47,800 bases of DNA from Eubacterium sp. (GTDB lineage Bacteria; Bacillota; Clostridia; Lachnospirales; Lachnospiraceae), in the NCBI GenBank assembly GCA_016292095.1, contig JAEFAB010000039.1, forward strand, positions 1 through 47,800. Reading direction: 5' to 3'. Under the pieces are notes generated by a model, which was given only the letters and a program-made list of their open reading frames with translations, ran no database searches and was not told the origin of the DNA. Positions 18,201 through 26,450 of this stretch are shown piece after piece. Each line of letters begins with the position of its first letter. Positions within the stretch are counted from its first letter, which is position 1. Both the position numbers and the translations under genes were made by a program.

Positions 18201-18785
18201 ATCATCCCAGAAATCAATTCGGTACGGCACTTCATCCGTCAGGGTATAAATATCAATAATACTTCCTCTGACTGCAAACTGTCCCGGTCCGTCCACCTGT
18301 TCCACGGAATCGTAACCCATTTTCACCAGTTTTGTTTTCAGTGCATCCATCTGGACAATGCTGCCCTCAGATATTTCCACGAAATTGTCCCGTACTTCTT
18401 CAAAAGGAAGAATTTTATCCATAAAGGCATCCGCTGTCAAAATCACGGTAAAATCTTCCTGCTGCATCAGCATCTGTAAAAATTCCAGACGCTGCTGTGT
18501 AATCAGTTTTCCATGAACATCCGCGCTGAAGAAAATGAAATCTTTCGCCGGATACACTACCACATTATCACTAAATCCTCTTAAATCTTCATACAATTCC
18601 GCAGCTTTTATGGCACTAAAAGTAACGATGACTTTTTGTTTACAGCCATCGCCCAATCCACTGATAAAATGTGCCAATCCGGAATCACTGCATCCCGTCA
18701 CCTGACAGGATTTCCCTTTTCGAATCGACTCTTTCACCTGCACAAATTCATTTAAATTTGAAAGAGGATAATCAAAGTAATTCAT
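15279..18785 (-). CDS. mfd: Transcription-repair coupling factor Mfd
   Basis: A 1168-residue protein of full family length. It removes RNA polymerase stalled at DNA lesions and recruits the nucleotide excision repair proteins. Seen in order: the UvrB-like N-terminal module (SCQVTGCSDSGLAHFISGL), the RNA-polymerase-interacting CarD-like domain (DLSVGDYIVHENHGLGVYQG), the RecG-like translocase with Walker A GDVGFGKTEVA, the DEEQ box in LLIIDEEQRFGVKHKEKIK, TATPIPRTLHMSL, the helicase motifs QLRGRVGRSNRT, and the C-terminal TRCF domain with LIDRFGDIPYQVENLLKI. The ATG at 18785 follows AGGGGAAAAGAA. It sits 23 bases after pth and is followed by the lipoprotein gene; the pth-mfd pairing is common in Firmicutes. 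Confidence 0.98.
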   Translation of the reverse strand: MNYFDYPLSNLNEFVQVKESIRKGKSCQVTGCSDSGLAHFISGLGDGCKQKVIVTFSAIKAAELYEDLRGFSDNVVVYPAKDFIFFSADVHGKLITQQRLEFLQMLMQQEDFTVILTADAFMDKILPFEEVRDNFVEISEGSIVQMDALKTKLVKMGYDSVEQVDGPGQFAVRGSIIDIYTLTDEVPYRIDFWDDEVDLIRSFEVETQRSIENLEQVRIYPAGEYALTREQIQDGIEKIKKELKKQVEVLRKDMKTEEAHRLEVTVQEFLTAMDINPASVSVDSYVNFFCPNTVSLLDYLKDAVFFIDEPKRVLEQLNSVSVEFSESMAHRLEKGYVLPGQTEVMWPKEMILSAINEREKVMFTAISQKVDYFTVDEYVEVESRNVSPYNSKFEILVSDLKKYKKQKYAVLLVTSSTTRGKRLAEDLRDFEISAFFEENKEREVCAGEVMIVKGQLRKGFMYPEIRFVAISDSDIFGQRKKKKRRKHNYSGEVITGFEDLSVGDYIVHENHGLGVYQGIEKIEVDHVMKDYMKIEYAGGSHLYVLATQLDVIQKYANSEAKPPKLNKLGGQEWKKTKSRVKKAVEDIARDLVELYAIRENSSGYAYSPDSEWQKEFEEMFPYEETEDQLSAIAEVKKDMESTKIMDRLICGDVGFGKTEVAIRAAFKAVQDNKQVAYLVPTTVLAQQHYKTFKQRFKDFPVRVEMLSRFRTKGNITQTIKDLKKGYVDVVIGTHRLLSQDVKYKDLGLLIIDEEQRFGVKHKEKIKELKHDVDVMTLTATPIPRTLHMSLIGIRDMCVMEEAPQERMPIQTFVMEYNEEITRDAINRELARGGQVYYVYNRVQDIAEMAAKVQAIVPEANVAFAHGQMSERQLEDVMYDFVNGDIDVLVSTTIIETGLDIPNANTIIIHNAERMGLSQLYQLRGRVGRSNRTAYAFLMYSRHRMLTEVAEKRLGAIRDFTELGSGVKIAMRDLEIRGTGNLLGAAQSGHMAEVGYDLYCKMLNEAIGVLKGQKPKEDFETKVDLTVDAFVPPAYIKNETVKMDVYKRIAGIETYEEYVDMQDELIDRFGDIPYQVENLLKIVLLKNKAHQVYVTEISGNKNRIKVSMWQDAKFDVERIPILVREYKGRLRFFPQDEPYFQYEPGKTDKNVLELAEKLIDDLSTLLEEI

Positions 18786-18808
18786 TTCTTTTCCCCTATA
18801 TTACAATC

Positions 18809-19363
18809 CTAATTATACTTATTCATGGCAGTTTCAATACTGTCTGTCACCATCACCTTTACAGCACCTGCTGCATCAATAATGGCATCATCCACCAAAA
18901 CACGTTCTTCCTTGCCAAATTTACCCAGAACATGTTTTACCAAATTTCCTCCATGGGCACCAACACCCACTTTAACACGCTTGAAATTCTGCGTTCCCGC
19001 ATGAGCAATGATACTCTTCAATCCATTATGTCCGCCGGCACTTCCTTTGGCGCGAATGCGGATTTTTCCTGTCGGTAAATCAATATCATCGGATATAACG
19101 ATCAAATCCTTTTCCGGATCCAACTTATAAAAATCAATCACAGCCCGCACAGACTCTCCGCTTAGATTCATATAAGTCTGTGGTTTTACCAGCAAAACCT
19201 TTTCCGTTCCGATGGAACTCAGTCCGCAAAGTGCCTTATGGCGTCTGGTCGTCACGGAAATGCCCATCTGCTGAGCCAATTCATCAATTACATCAAAACC
19301 AACATTATGTCTTGTCTTCTCATATTTTTTATCGGGATTTCCCAATCCTATAATCGCATACAT
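18809..19363 (-). CDS. pth: Peptidyl-tRNA hydrolase
   Basis: A 184-residue enzyme that hydrolyses peptidyl-tRNA released from ribosomes, recycling tRNA in the cytoplasm. Seen: IIGLGNPDKKYEKTRHNVGF with the conserved asparagine and the catalytic histidine (His20 region), LVKPQTYMNLSGESV, VISDDIDLPTGKIRIR with the catalytic-dyad aspartate, and the family signature KGSAGGHNGLKSI. The length matches the family. The ATG at 19363 has GGAG about ten bases upstream. A strong sigma-A-type promoter lies 48 bases before the start and the gene is followed at 23 bases by mfd, so pth, mfd and the lipoprotein gene are probably co-transcribed. Confidence 0.97.
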   Translation of the reverse strand: MYAIIGLGNPDKKYEKTRHNVGFDVIDELAQQMGISVTTRRHKALCGLSSIGTEKVLLVKPQTYMNLSGESVRAVIDFYKLDPEKDLIVISDDIDLPTGKIRIRAKGSAGGHNGLKSIIAHAGTQNFKRVKVGVGAHGGNLVKHVLGKFGKEERVLVDDAIIDAAGAVKVMVTDSIETAMNKYN

Positions 19364-19410
19364 TTTTTCACCACTCCGTTCTTCTGTAATGGTATTTTTT
19401 CATTACCTCT

Positions 19411-19439
19411 AGTATATGTAAATCAAGCAGTAAATTCAA
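19411..19439 (-). promoter_or_regulatory. Sigma-A-type promoter of the pth-mfd operon
   Basis: On the minus strand TTGAAT (19434-19439), an exact 17-base spacer and TATACT (19411-19416). A small GTAATG/CATTAC hairpin can form in the leader between it and the pth start. Confidence 0.8.
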
Positions 19440-19497
19440 GGCTGATTGTTGGATTATCGCCAACCATTCTCCTCTTTCAATAAGGTTTGTAAGCAAC

Positions 19498-19542
19498 ATA
19501 AAAACAGGGCCAAGACAAAACACCTTTGCCTAAGCCCTGTTT
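19498..19542 (-). terminator. Intrinsic terminator of the beta-helix protein gene
   Basis: Minus-strand stem AAACAGGGC / GCCCTGTTT (19502-19510 with 19534-19542), an inner AGGCAAA/TTTGTCT pairing, and a run of U residues after it. It starts six bases after the stop codon at 19548. Confidence 0.85.
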
Positions 19543-19547
19543 CCATA

Positions 19548-22500
19548 TTATTTTCTCTTCAAAATCTTAAAGAGTTTCTTCTTTACTTTTTTCACAGCTT
19601 TAATCTTCACTGTTTTCTTTACTTTTTTGTTCAGAGCATTTTTCGCAAATTTCTTTAACTTCTTGCCCTTCACAATCAACTTCTTTAATTTCTTGCTGTC
19701 TTTAAACGCTTTTGCCTGAACATTTGTAACATTCTTTCCAATCGTTACCTTTTTCAGGTTCTTGCATTTCTTGAAGGATTTCTTTCCAACTGTTTTTACC
19801 TTGAATTGGTATCCCTGATACTTTACAGTTGCCTTTACAGTGGCCTTTTTCAGGTTCTTGCGATATTTTTTCACCACTCCTGTTAATACAACATTGCCCT
19901 TCTTTCCTTTTACGGAAGAAATCTTATATGTAAATATACCATCCGTAATCTTCTGACCTTTTTTCAGTGCTGATACTGTTTTGTCATTCTTCTTTAGTTC
20001 TGTTTTCGGATTTCCCTGAGGTTCATTTATTGGTTCTCCCTGAGGCTCGCTCTGTGAACTTTCTTTTTCGCCTTCTTCCAGTTTCTTGTCGAAATCCGCG
20101 TCAGTCATTTCCCAAACAGGCTTTTCATCATCCTTGGAAATCTCTTCTTTCTTAATATTCTTTTCGGCTTTCGAGTCATTCGTCGGTGTTGTTCCGTTTG
20201 ACTGCTGGATTGTTGTTCCATGAGGATCTGTATAAGCATCCGGAAGATAAATTGCCACACCATTGGTATAAGACAACATACTCTGAACAGCAAATCCACC
20301 ACCGGTTCCTTTACCCTGACGAATTCCCGGTGCTGCATCATTGGTCATATGGTTCATTCCAACTCCCGGTGCACCATCTCCGGAAATTTCTACGGTACAA
20401 AGGTTTTCAATCAGCACGCCTTCTGTATCCGGCACTTCAATACCATTATCCAGATAAATGCTTGCTCCGTTGGTGTAGATAAATACGTCGTAAATACCCA
20501 TACCGACTGCATAATGCTTCTTTACATTATTCGCTACTTTATACGCAGCATATCCCTTTTTCGTTCCATCATGGCTCATCCATTCTGCCTGATTCTGAGG
20601 ATCATAACACTTTTCGTTCTGGAAGAAATAAGTAGAACCTTCTTCTCCTCGCCATAAAATGTCATATTCCTGGAAGTGTTCACAGAACAATCCGTATGCA
20701 GTTACACGGTCTCCGTTTACAACCAATCCGTTCTTTGAAGTGTTTGCGTACCAGCCGGTATTATCACCGTGGTCCGCTCTCCAAATCCAGGTATGATCAA
20801 TAATTACATCATTGCTGTTAATTACCTGACAGCTTTCTACTCTTCCTAAGTGCCCTGCACCACCTACACGGTAGATTACATCATGAAGTACTGTCGGATT
20901 ATCGGAATGGTCTTTGTTGCAACCTTCTTCTCCTGCCTGAAGCAATGTCTGTGACTTGTTTCCTGCATCTAAAATCAATCCGGCAACTTCAACGCCGCCT
21001 ACATCCGCAATCTTAATTGCCGAATCACTGTTTGTCGGCTGAATGGTTGCCATACCGATTCCCAAAAGAATCGTATTAGCCTTATTGATTTCAATTGGTT
21101 TTTCAACATAATAAATTCCCGGTGTGAAAAGAATATTCTTTCCGGCTTTAATCTGTTTGTTAATAGTTGCCGCGTTATCCTTTTCCGGTTTTGCAATGTA
21201 AAAATATTTCTCTACGCTAACGGATGTACCGGTTCCCAAACCGCTTTCCCAACTGATTCCTTTGGAATTGTACTTTATGCCCGGTACAAATACTTTGTAT
21301 TCATCCGCATCTTCATCAAAATAGAGGAATGGTTTTTCTCTTGTTTTCTTTGTTTCATTGATAACTGTGGTACGGCCGCGCTTTGCCCAGTTTGAGTAAC
21401 CCTGTCCGCTCTTTAAGTCTGTTACTTCCGACAGGTTTGCGCCGTTGTCTTCCACATTATAATTCTCACCGCTGACAATTCCGGTACTTCCCTGAATCAC
21501 ATTATTCCAGTTTACCCCATGGGCTCCTGCCTTAAAATCACAGTTTCTATAATAATACTGCTGCTGTGTGTAAGAACCGGCCAGCTGTTGAAAACGGCTG
21601 TCTGCAAAGTAACCGCCACTGGCATAGCCTTCCCAGCCCCACTGGAAAAATGCACGACGCTCTATGTTCATTCTTCTGGCCGGTGCTGCCTGAGAGGCTG
21701 CCCATTTAAACCAGAAATAGAAATCCTCATTCTTATCGACATCTTTAATGGTTGCATTTTCGATTCCAACCCAGAAGTTACATGTAACATTGTCTCCGGA
21801 CAATGCTGCCGGGGTATGAACATTGTTTAATTCTACATCTTTCGGACTCTTTCCTAATCCCAAAAGCTGTGTATAATAACCCATATTCAAAACCTGAGTA
21901 TCCGTATAGTCACCCTGTTTGAAAAGGTATGCATAACGGTCCTTTCCAAACTGGTTGTAATGCTGTTTACTGAAAATATCACCTACAATTTTGTTTATAT
22001 CTTCTGCATGGTCTTCATCATTGAAAATATATGTATTCTTTCCAAACATTGTAGATTCCAACGAAACCGCTTCCGAATCTTTACTTTCGCTTCCGTTGTT
22101 CACAGACACTACTTTGAAGTAATTGTTGTACTTAGAGTTTCCGTCAACAGTCGTTGTATAAGAGGTTTCTGTTGTGGTTCCAATGGTCTGAAAATCTCCG
22201 TATTTTCCTTTGCTACGCAAAATCTTATAGCTCTTTGCGTTCTTTCCTTTATTCCATGAAACCTTCAAACCGCCATCTGCTTTTTCTACCTGAATATTGC
22301 TGACAGTTACCGGTTTCAAATCATTGTTGGTTGTTGTGTATACAATCTTACTGTCCGCATAAGGTCCACCCACGTTGTTAGTGATTGTTCGAACCTTAAA
22401 GTAATACTTTGTATTCACCCCTAATCCGTCTACTTCAAACGAAGTTTTAGCGGTCTGTCCTGCAGAAGTGTAGGTTCCGTTTTCCGAAGTGGAATAAAGC

Positions 22501-23183
22501 ACTTCATATCCGCTATATAAACACTGGCTGACACCGGTCCACTGAAGGGATACCGTATCACCACTTGTTTCTGTTACTGTAATATTCTTTGCGGTCTTTG
22601 GCTTGGTATCTGTATACAATATAAATTTTTCATTTGACGATACTTCTTCTCCCGCACCGATACTAATCAGTTTTAACACTCCGTCACTGGTGGTCAGATA
22701 TTTTTCAACTGCTTCGCTTTTAAAAGCAATCGTACCATCACCCTGAGGTTCCATTCGGACTGATTCCCATCCGCTAGGTTCCGCATGGTTGATAATCTGG
22801 TATACATTTTCTTCATCTGCTTTCCAGTTTGCATTATTTGCCGGATTAGTAAAATTCACGATTTCTCTTTCATGATGCTCACCGTATCTGACGGTAAACA
22901 ATCCGTTTTGTGGTACATTTTCCGTGCTGAATCCGTCTGTCTTCGGCTGGTACTTTTCGCTACAGCTAATCGGATTTTTTTCAATCCCATCCAATGTAAC
23001 AATAGTCTTTGTTCCGGATTGAACAAAATAAACCTGCCCGTTGACGGTAGTCTCGACCGGATCATCTTCCGCAGAAGAATTTCCTTCCGAAGCAGCATAA
23101 ATCGGACCTGTTCCGGAGAAGCCGGAAACAGCTAATGCTGCTGCTAAAAATAATGCCCCAAAACTTTTCATACTTTTTCTCAT
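19548..23183 (-). CDS. Secreted beta-helix protein with fibronectin type III domains and lysine-rich tail
   Basis: A 1211-residue exported protein. Seen: signal peptide 1-30 (cleavage after IYA), a fascin-like beta-trefoil patch (about 100-190, YQIINHAEPSGWESVRMEP then EKYLTTSDGVLKL), two fibronectin type III domains (about 195-283 and 290-375), and a large right-handed beta-helix (about 380-1010) with HTWIWRADHGDNTGWY, NGLVVNGDRVTAYGLFCEHF and YFFQNEKCYDPQNQAEWMSH. A spacer rich in E/K/Q/P follows, then a lysine-rich tail with LRR-like strands (KKCKNLKKVTIGKNV). The beta-helix resembles proteins often annotated as coagulation factor 5/8 or adenylyl cyclase in Gram-positives; these are probably carbohydrate-active, not true cyclases. 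AGGAGG lies before the ATG at 23183; a longer frame to 23252 lacks one. No LPxTG motif is present. Substrate unknown. Confidence 0.85.
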   Translation of the reverse strand: MRKSMKSFGALFLAAALAVSGFSGTGPIYAASEGNSSAEDDPVETTVNGQVYFVQSGTKTIVTLDGIEKNPISCSEKYQPKTDGFSTENVPQNGLFTVRYGEHHEREIVNFTNPANNANWKADEENVYQIINHAEPSGWESVRMEPQGDGTIAFKSEAVEKYLTTSDGVLKLISIGAGEEVSSNEKFILYTDTKPKTAKNITVTETSGDTVSLQWTGVSQCLYSGYEVLYSTSENGTYTSAGQTAKTSFEVDGLGVNTKYYFKVRTITNNVGGPYADSKIVYTTTNNDLKPVTVSNIQVEKADGGLKVSWNKGKNAKSYKILRSKGKYGDFQTIGTTTETSYTTTVDGNSKYNNYFKVVSVNNGSESKDSEAVSLESTMFGKNTYIFNDEDHAEDINKIVGDIFSKQHYNQFGKDRYAYLFKQGDYTDTQVLNMGYYTQLLGLGKSPKDVELNNVHTPAALSGDNVTCNFWVGIENATIKDVDKNEDFYFWFKWAASQAAPARRMNIERRAFFQWGWEGYASGGYFADSRFQQLAGSYTQQQYYYRNCDFKAGAHGVNWNNVIQGSTGIVSGENYNVEDNGANLSEVTDLKSGQGYSNWAKRGRTTVINETKKTREKPFLYFDEDADEYKVFVPGIKYNSKGISWESGLGTGTSVSVEKYFYIAKPEKDNAATINKQIKAGKNILFTPGIYYVEKPIEINKANTILLGIGMATIQPTNSDSAIKIADVGGVEVAGLILDAGNKSQTLLQAGEEGCNKDHSDNPTVLHDVIYRVGGAGHLGRVESCQVINSNDVIIDHTWIWRADHGDNTGWYANTSKNGLVVNGDRVTAYGLFCEHFQEYDILWRGEEGSTYFFQNEKCYDPQNQAEWMSHDGTKKGYAAYKVANNVKKHYAVGMGIYDVFIYTNGASIYLDNGIEVPDTEGVLIENLCTVEISGDGAPGVGMNHMTNDAAPGIRQGKGTGGGFAVQSMLSYTNGVAIYLPDAYTDPHGTTIQQSNGTTPTNDSKAEKNIKKEEISKDDEKPVWEMTDADFDKKLEEGEKESSQSEPQGEPINEPQGNPKTELKKNDKTVSALKKGQKITDGIFTYKISSVKGKKGNVVLTGVVKKYRKNLKKATVKATVKYQGYQFKVKTVGKKSFKKCKNLKKVTIGKNVTNVQAKAFKDSKKLKKLIVKGKKLKKFAKNALNKKVKKTVKIKAVKKVKKKLFKILKRK

Positions 23184-23223
23184 TATAAGCCTCCTGTTTT
23201 TCTCTTTTTTACCTGTCTGTTCC

Positions 23224-23252
23224 ATACTACTTTTCAAAAATGTTTTCAGCAA
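23224..23252 (-). promoter_or_regulatory. Possible promoter of the beta-helix protein gene
   Basis: Minus-strand TTGCTG (23247-23252), a 17-base spacer and TAGTAT (23224-23229), about 40 bases before the start codon. Both boxes are imperfect. The surrounding 150 bases are purine-rich and hold no gene. Confidence 0.35.
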
Positions 23253-23332
23253 TACTTCCCGTTTTTTTCGCTTTTTTCACTAATTTTCCTAGAGTTTTCC
23301 CAAATCTACCCCTCTTTTTTTCATATTTTCCA

Positions 23333-23368
23333 CAAAAAAAAAGAGAACCGAATGCACGGTTCTCTTTT
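23333..23368 (-). terminator. Intrinsic terminator after spoVG
   Basis: Minus-strand stem AAAAGAGAACCG / CGGTTCTCTTTT (23357-23368 with 23339-23350), a six-base loop and a long U-run. It lies 50 bases past the spoVG stop and separates it from the beta-helix protein gene. Confidence 0.92.
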
Positions 23369-23417
23369 CTTTGAAAAACGTTTTTACAGCGATTGTCACT
23401 GTATCTGAAGCATTTTC

Positions 23418-23690
23418 TTATGCTTCATCCGGCTCTAACAAAGCTTTTTCATAGGCGTCCAAAACAATCTGCTGAATTGAGCTACGTGTTTCAGAGTTGA
23501 TTGGATGAGCGATATCTCTGTATTCGCCATCTGCAGCCTTTCTGCTAGGCATTGCAATAAACAATCCTTTTTCGCCTTCTACTACCTTGATATCATGAAC
23601 TACGAATTCTCCATCAATTGTAATAGATACTACAGCCTTCATCTTGCCTTCTTTGGTCATCTTTCTTACTCTTACGTCTGTTATATTCAT
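23418..23690 (-). CDS. spoVG: SpoVG, nucleic-acid-binding regulator
   Basis: A 90-residue protein matching SpoVG over its whole length: [40 protein letters not shown], and [20 protein letters not shown]. SpoVG is a small DNA/RNA-binding protein that in Firmicutes affects septation, sporulation and surface-polysaccharide expression. AAAGGAG lies before the ATG at 23690, and only 17 bases separate it from the glgD stop, so it is likely read with glgC and glgD. A TATAAT-like sequence overlaps the glgD stop, so an additional own promoter is possible. In Bacillus subtilis spoVG lies next to glmU and prs; here the sugar-nucleotidyltransferase neighbour is glgD. Confidence 0.96.
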   Translation of the reverse strand: MNITDVRVRKMTKEGKMKAVVSITIDGEFVVHDIKVVEGEKGLFIAMPSRKAADGEYRDIAHPINSETRSSIQQIVLDAYEKALLEPDEA

Positions 23691-23707
23691 ATGCCGCTCC
23701 TTTTCTA

Positions 23708-24829
23708 TTATAGACTATATCTAAAATTTCTCTCGTTGATTATTTCCACGTTTCCGTCAGCATTTCCTAACTTCTCATTTGGATTGATTGTGCTGTGACT
23801 TTCTATAATACAGTTTTCAATCACCGCTCCGTCCCCTATGTAAACATCATTCATAATAATAGAATTCTTTACAACACAATTGTTTCCGATATAAGCCTGT
23901 TTGAAAATAACGGATCCCTGTACTTCACCATTAATGATACATCCACTGGATATCAGACTGTTGCTGACATTAGAGCCCGGGTTATATTTTGCCGGTGGCA
24001 AATCTTCCACCTTAGAATATACATCCGGATATTGCTTAAAGAAGAAATCACGAACATCTTTCTTCAAAAAGTCCATATTTGCGTCGAAGTAATTCTGAAC
24101 GCTTGCGATATTCTTCCAATAAGAATCAAGATTGTAAGCAAATATTCTCTTTGCGTCTTTATTTCTGATAATAATGTCTGTAACTAAATCATACTGATCT
24201 GCTGCAGAACATTCTTCCACTAACTGAATCAATAATCTTCTTCGAATTACATAAATTCCTGTGGAAATAAATGTATTCTTACTGTCTATTGGTTTTTCAA
24301 TGAAGTCCGTAACTCTTCCGGATTCATCTGTTGAGATAACACCATATGCGGAAACATCAGTACCTTCCGGCATCTGCTTTCCAACAATGGTAATGTCCGC
24401 TCCGGTTTCAACATGCTTCTCAAGGACTTTGTTATAATCCATTTTATAAATCGCGTCACCTGAGGCAATGATTACATATGGTTCATGGCTCTTCTTTAAG
24501 AACGCGATATTCTGTGCAATCGCATCTGCGGTTCCACGATACCAGAAGCCATTATCTGATGTAATCGATGGAGTGAATACATAAAGTCCACCCTGTTTTC
24601 TACCAAAGTCCCACCATTTTGATGAACTTAAATGTTCATTTAACGAAAGAGCATTATACTGTGTCAGTACTGCTACCTTCTGAATATGTGAGTTTGTCAT
24701 GTTACTAAGTGCAAAATCAATCGCTCTGTAGCTTCCTGCCAATGGCATCGCTCCAACAGCTCTCTTCTTTGAAAGATCCTGCATCTTACTGTTATTTCCA
24801 CCTGCTAAAATAATTCCAACTGCCCTCAT
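23708..24829 (-). CDS. glgD: GlgD, ADP-glucose pyrophosphorylase-like subunit
   Basis: A 373-residue protein of the nucleotidyltransferase and left-handed beta-helix type. It is paralogous to GlgC and works with it in glycogen synthesis. Seen: [20 protein letters not shown] in place of the GGxGxRL nucleotide loop of Glg[59 protein letters not shown] and hexapeptide-like repeats at the C-terminus ([20 protein letters not shown]). The altered nucleotide loop and the changed residue after ASGD (A for H) suggest a regulatory, weakly catalytic subunit, as in other GlgCD pairs. The ATG overlaps the glgC stop by one base (TAATG), implying translational coupling and a GlgC-GlgD complex. Confidence 0.94.
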   Translation of the reverse strand: MRAVGIILAGGNNSKMQDLSKKRAVGAMPLAGSYRAIDFALSNMTNSHIQKVAVLTQYNALSLNEHLSSSKWWDFGRKQGGLYVFTPSITSDNGFWYRGTADAIAQNIAFLKKSHEPYVIIASGDAIYKMDYNKVLEKHVETGADITIVGKQMPEGTDVSAYGVISTDESGRVTDFIEKPIDSKNTFISTGIYVIRRRLLIQLVEECSAADQYDLVTDIIIRNKDAKRIFAYNLDSYWKNIASVQNYFDANMDFLKKDVRDFFFKQYPDVYSKVEDLPPAKYNPGSNVSNSLISSGCIINGEVQGSVIFKQAYIGNNCVVKNSIIMNDVYIGDGAVIENCIIESHSTINPNEKLGNADGNVEIINERNFRYSL

Positions 24830-26100
24830 TAAATCTCACCTGCCTTAACTATATAGCCTCCTGATGGGAGTTTTCCGTCAGGGTAATCTGATATTTCTGT
24901 CTTTCCTGAAATGGCTACGTTTTGTCCAATCGTAACTCCGTCCGGTATAGTGGAGTTTTCACCGATTACGGCAAGCTCGCAGTTGTAAACTTTCTCACTC
25001 AACTGACTTTCTGCATAATCTCCTACGCCAATCGTTACGTTTTCTCCTACCTCTACATTTTCAGCAATGATAGAATTAAAAATCTTTGTTCCCTTTTTAA
25101 TCTTACAACCCTGCATAATAATGGAATCATGAACTTCCGCTCCTTCTTCCACTTCAACGTTTGCACTGATTACAGAGTTATAGACCCCTCCGCAGATATC
25201 ACATCCTTCGCCGACAATACTGCGCTCGACTTTAGACTCTGCTGAAAGGTACTGTGGTGGCAATGCATCATTCTTTGTATAGATTTTCCAGAACTCTTCA
25301 TAAAGGTTAAACTCAGGAACGATATCAATCAATTCCATATTTGCTTCCCAATATGATTTCAGTGTTCCTACATCTTTCCAGTATCCTGTGTACTCATATG
25401 CAAAAATTCTCTTTCCGTTCTGATGTACATATGGAATCACATGCATACCGAAATCACAATTTGGCTGATCCTTCAGTTTGATTAACGCATCTCTGAGTAC
25501 CGGCCAACTAAAGATGTAAATACCCATGGAAGCCAGATTACTCTTAGGTTTTTCAGGTTTTTCCTGGAATTCCTTAATCTGATGATTTTCATCTGCAACT
25601 ACTACACCAAAACGTCCTGCCTCTTCCCAAGGTACCGGCATAGCCGCAATGGTTACATCTGAATTATTTGCTTTATGGTAATCCAACATTACCTCATAAT
25701 CCATCTTATAGATATGATCCCCTGATAAAATGAGAACATAATCAGGATTATAGGACTCCATATACTCTAAATTCTGATAAATAGCATTTGCTGTTCCTGT
25801 GTACCACTCCGTATTTTTACTCTTTTCATATGGAGGAAGTACTGTAACACCTCCGATGTTTCGATCCAAGTCCCATGGGATACCAATACCAATATGAGCA
25901 TTCAATCGCAGTGGCTGATACTGTGTTAACACACCTACCGTATCAATTCCTGAATTAATACAGTTGCTTAATGGGAAGTCGATAATTTTATACTTTCCAC
26001 CAAAAGCAACTGCCGGTTTCGCGACTTTCGCTGTCAATACACCCAGACGGCTTCCTTGTCCACCTGCAAGCAGCATCGCAATCATCTCTTTTTTAATCAT
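24829..26100 (-). CDS. glgC: GlgC, glucose-1-phosphate adenylyltransferase
   Basis: The catalytic ADP-glucose pyrophosphorylase subunit, 423 residues. It converts glucose-1-phosphate and ATP to ADP-glucose, the donor for glycogen. Seen: [35 protein letters not shown], the IPWDLDRN allosteric-site region, [24 protein letters not shown] with the catalytic aspartate, [16 protein letters not shown] and a C-terminal beta-helix. The frame opens with GTG at 26109, but GAGGTG is itself the ribosome binding site seven bases before the ATG at 26100, so I take the ATG. Its product joins GlgD, encoded next, and the branching enzyme glgB is in the window at 36646. glgA and glgP are not present here. Confidence 0.96.
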   Translation of the reverse strand: MIKKEMIAMLLAGGQGSRLGVLTAKVAKPAVAFGGKYKIIDFPLSNCINSGIDTVGVLTQYQPLRLNAHIGIGIPWDLDRNIGGVTVLPPYEKSKNTEWYTGTANAIYQNLEYMESYNPDYVLILSGDHIYKMDYEVMLDYHKANNSDVTIAAMPVPWEEAGRFGVVVADENHQIKEFQEKPEKPKSNLASMGIYIFSWPVLRDALIKLKDQPNCDFGMHVIPYVHQNGKRIFAYEYTGYWKDVGTLKSYWEANMELIDIVPEFNLYEEFWKIYTKNDALPPQYLSAESKVERSIVGEGCDICGGVYNSVISANVEVEEGAEVHDSIIMQGCKIKKGTKIFNSIIAENVEVGENVTIGVGDYAESQLSEKVYNCELAVIGENSTIPDGVTIGQNVAISGKTEISDYPDGKLPSGGYIVKAGEI

Positions 26101-26176
26101 GTCTATCACCTCGTTGCATAAATTTTAAGTCCGGACATTTCTTGCTATACCCGTCCGTGTGGTATTTGTACATTTG

Positions 26177-26211
26177 ATTATATCATCAAACCCCTTTTAT
26201 TAAAAGGGTTT
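26177..26211 (-). promoter_or_regulatory. glgC promoter with overlapping inverted repeat
   Basis: On the minus strand a perfect TATAAT -10 (26177-26182) is preceded by the inverted repeat AAACCCTTTT-AATA-AAAGGGGTTT (26188-26211) with one extra G in one arm. The repeat occupies the -35 position, where no good TTGACA-like box is visible. It could be a regulator binding site that controls glycogen synthesis. The -10 is firm; the operator is inference. Confidence 0.55.
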
Positions 26212-26319
26212 TTAAAGATTTTGTTATCGATTTTATCCGTTTTTTTTGTCAATTTTCGAGTTTTGTTGTGCATTTTATACAATTACTTTTCTTATTTTTG
26301 TATCTCCTTGTTTTACGGT

Positions 26320-26347
26320 TTGATTTTTTCACAAATAATTGTATACT
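26320..26347 (+). promoter_or_regulatory. Sigma-A-type promoter of murC
   Basis: TTGATT (26320-26325), a 16-base spacer and TATACT (26342-26347). The start codon is about 100 bases downstream, so the transcript has a long leader. Confidence 0.55.
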
Positions 26348-26450
26348 TATAAATGCGTAAATTTATTTTCCTATTAAAAAGGAATTTTACAACGGGAAAA
26401 TTTTATGCACTTTAACGATTTGTGCTATGAAATAGCGGAATGGAGTTTTT

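Larger units (their letters stand above)
26101..26450. other. 350-base divergent intergenic region between glgC and murC
   Basis: This very AT-rich stretch has no gene. It holds the glgC promoter and its inverted repeat (26177-26211), a pyrimidine-rich middle (26215-26320) in which I see nothing definite, and the murC promoter (26320-26347), followed by an unusually long murC leader of about 95 bases. Confidence 0.8.
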
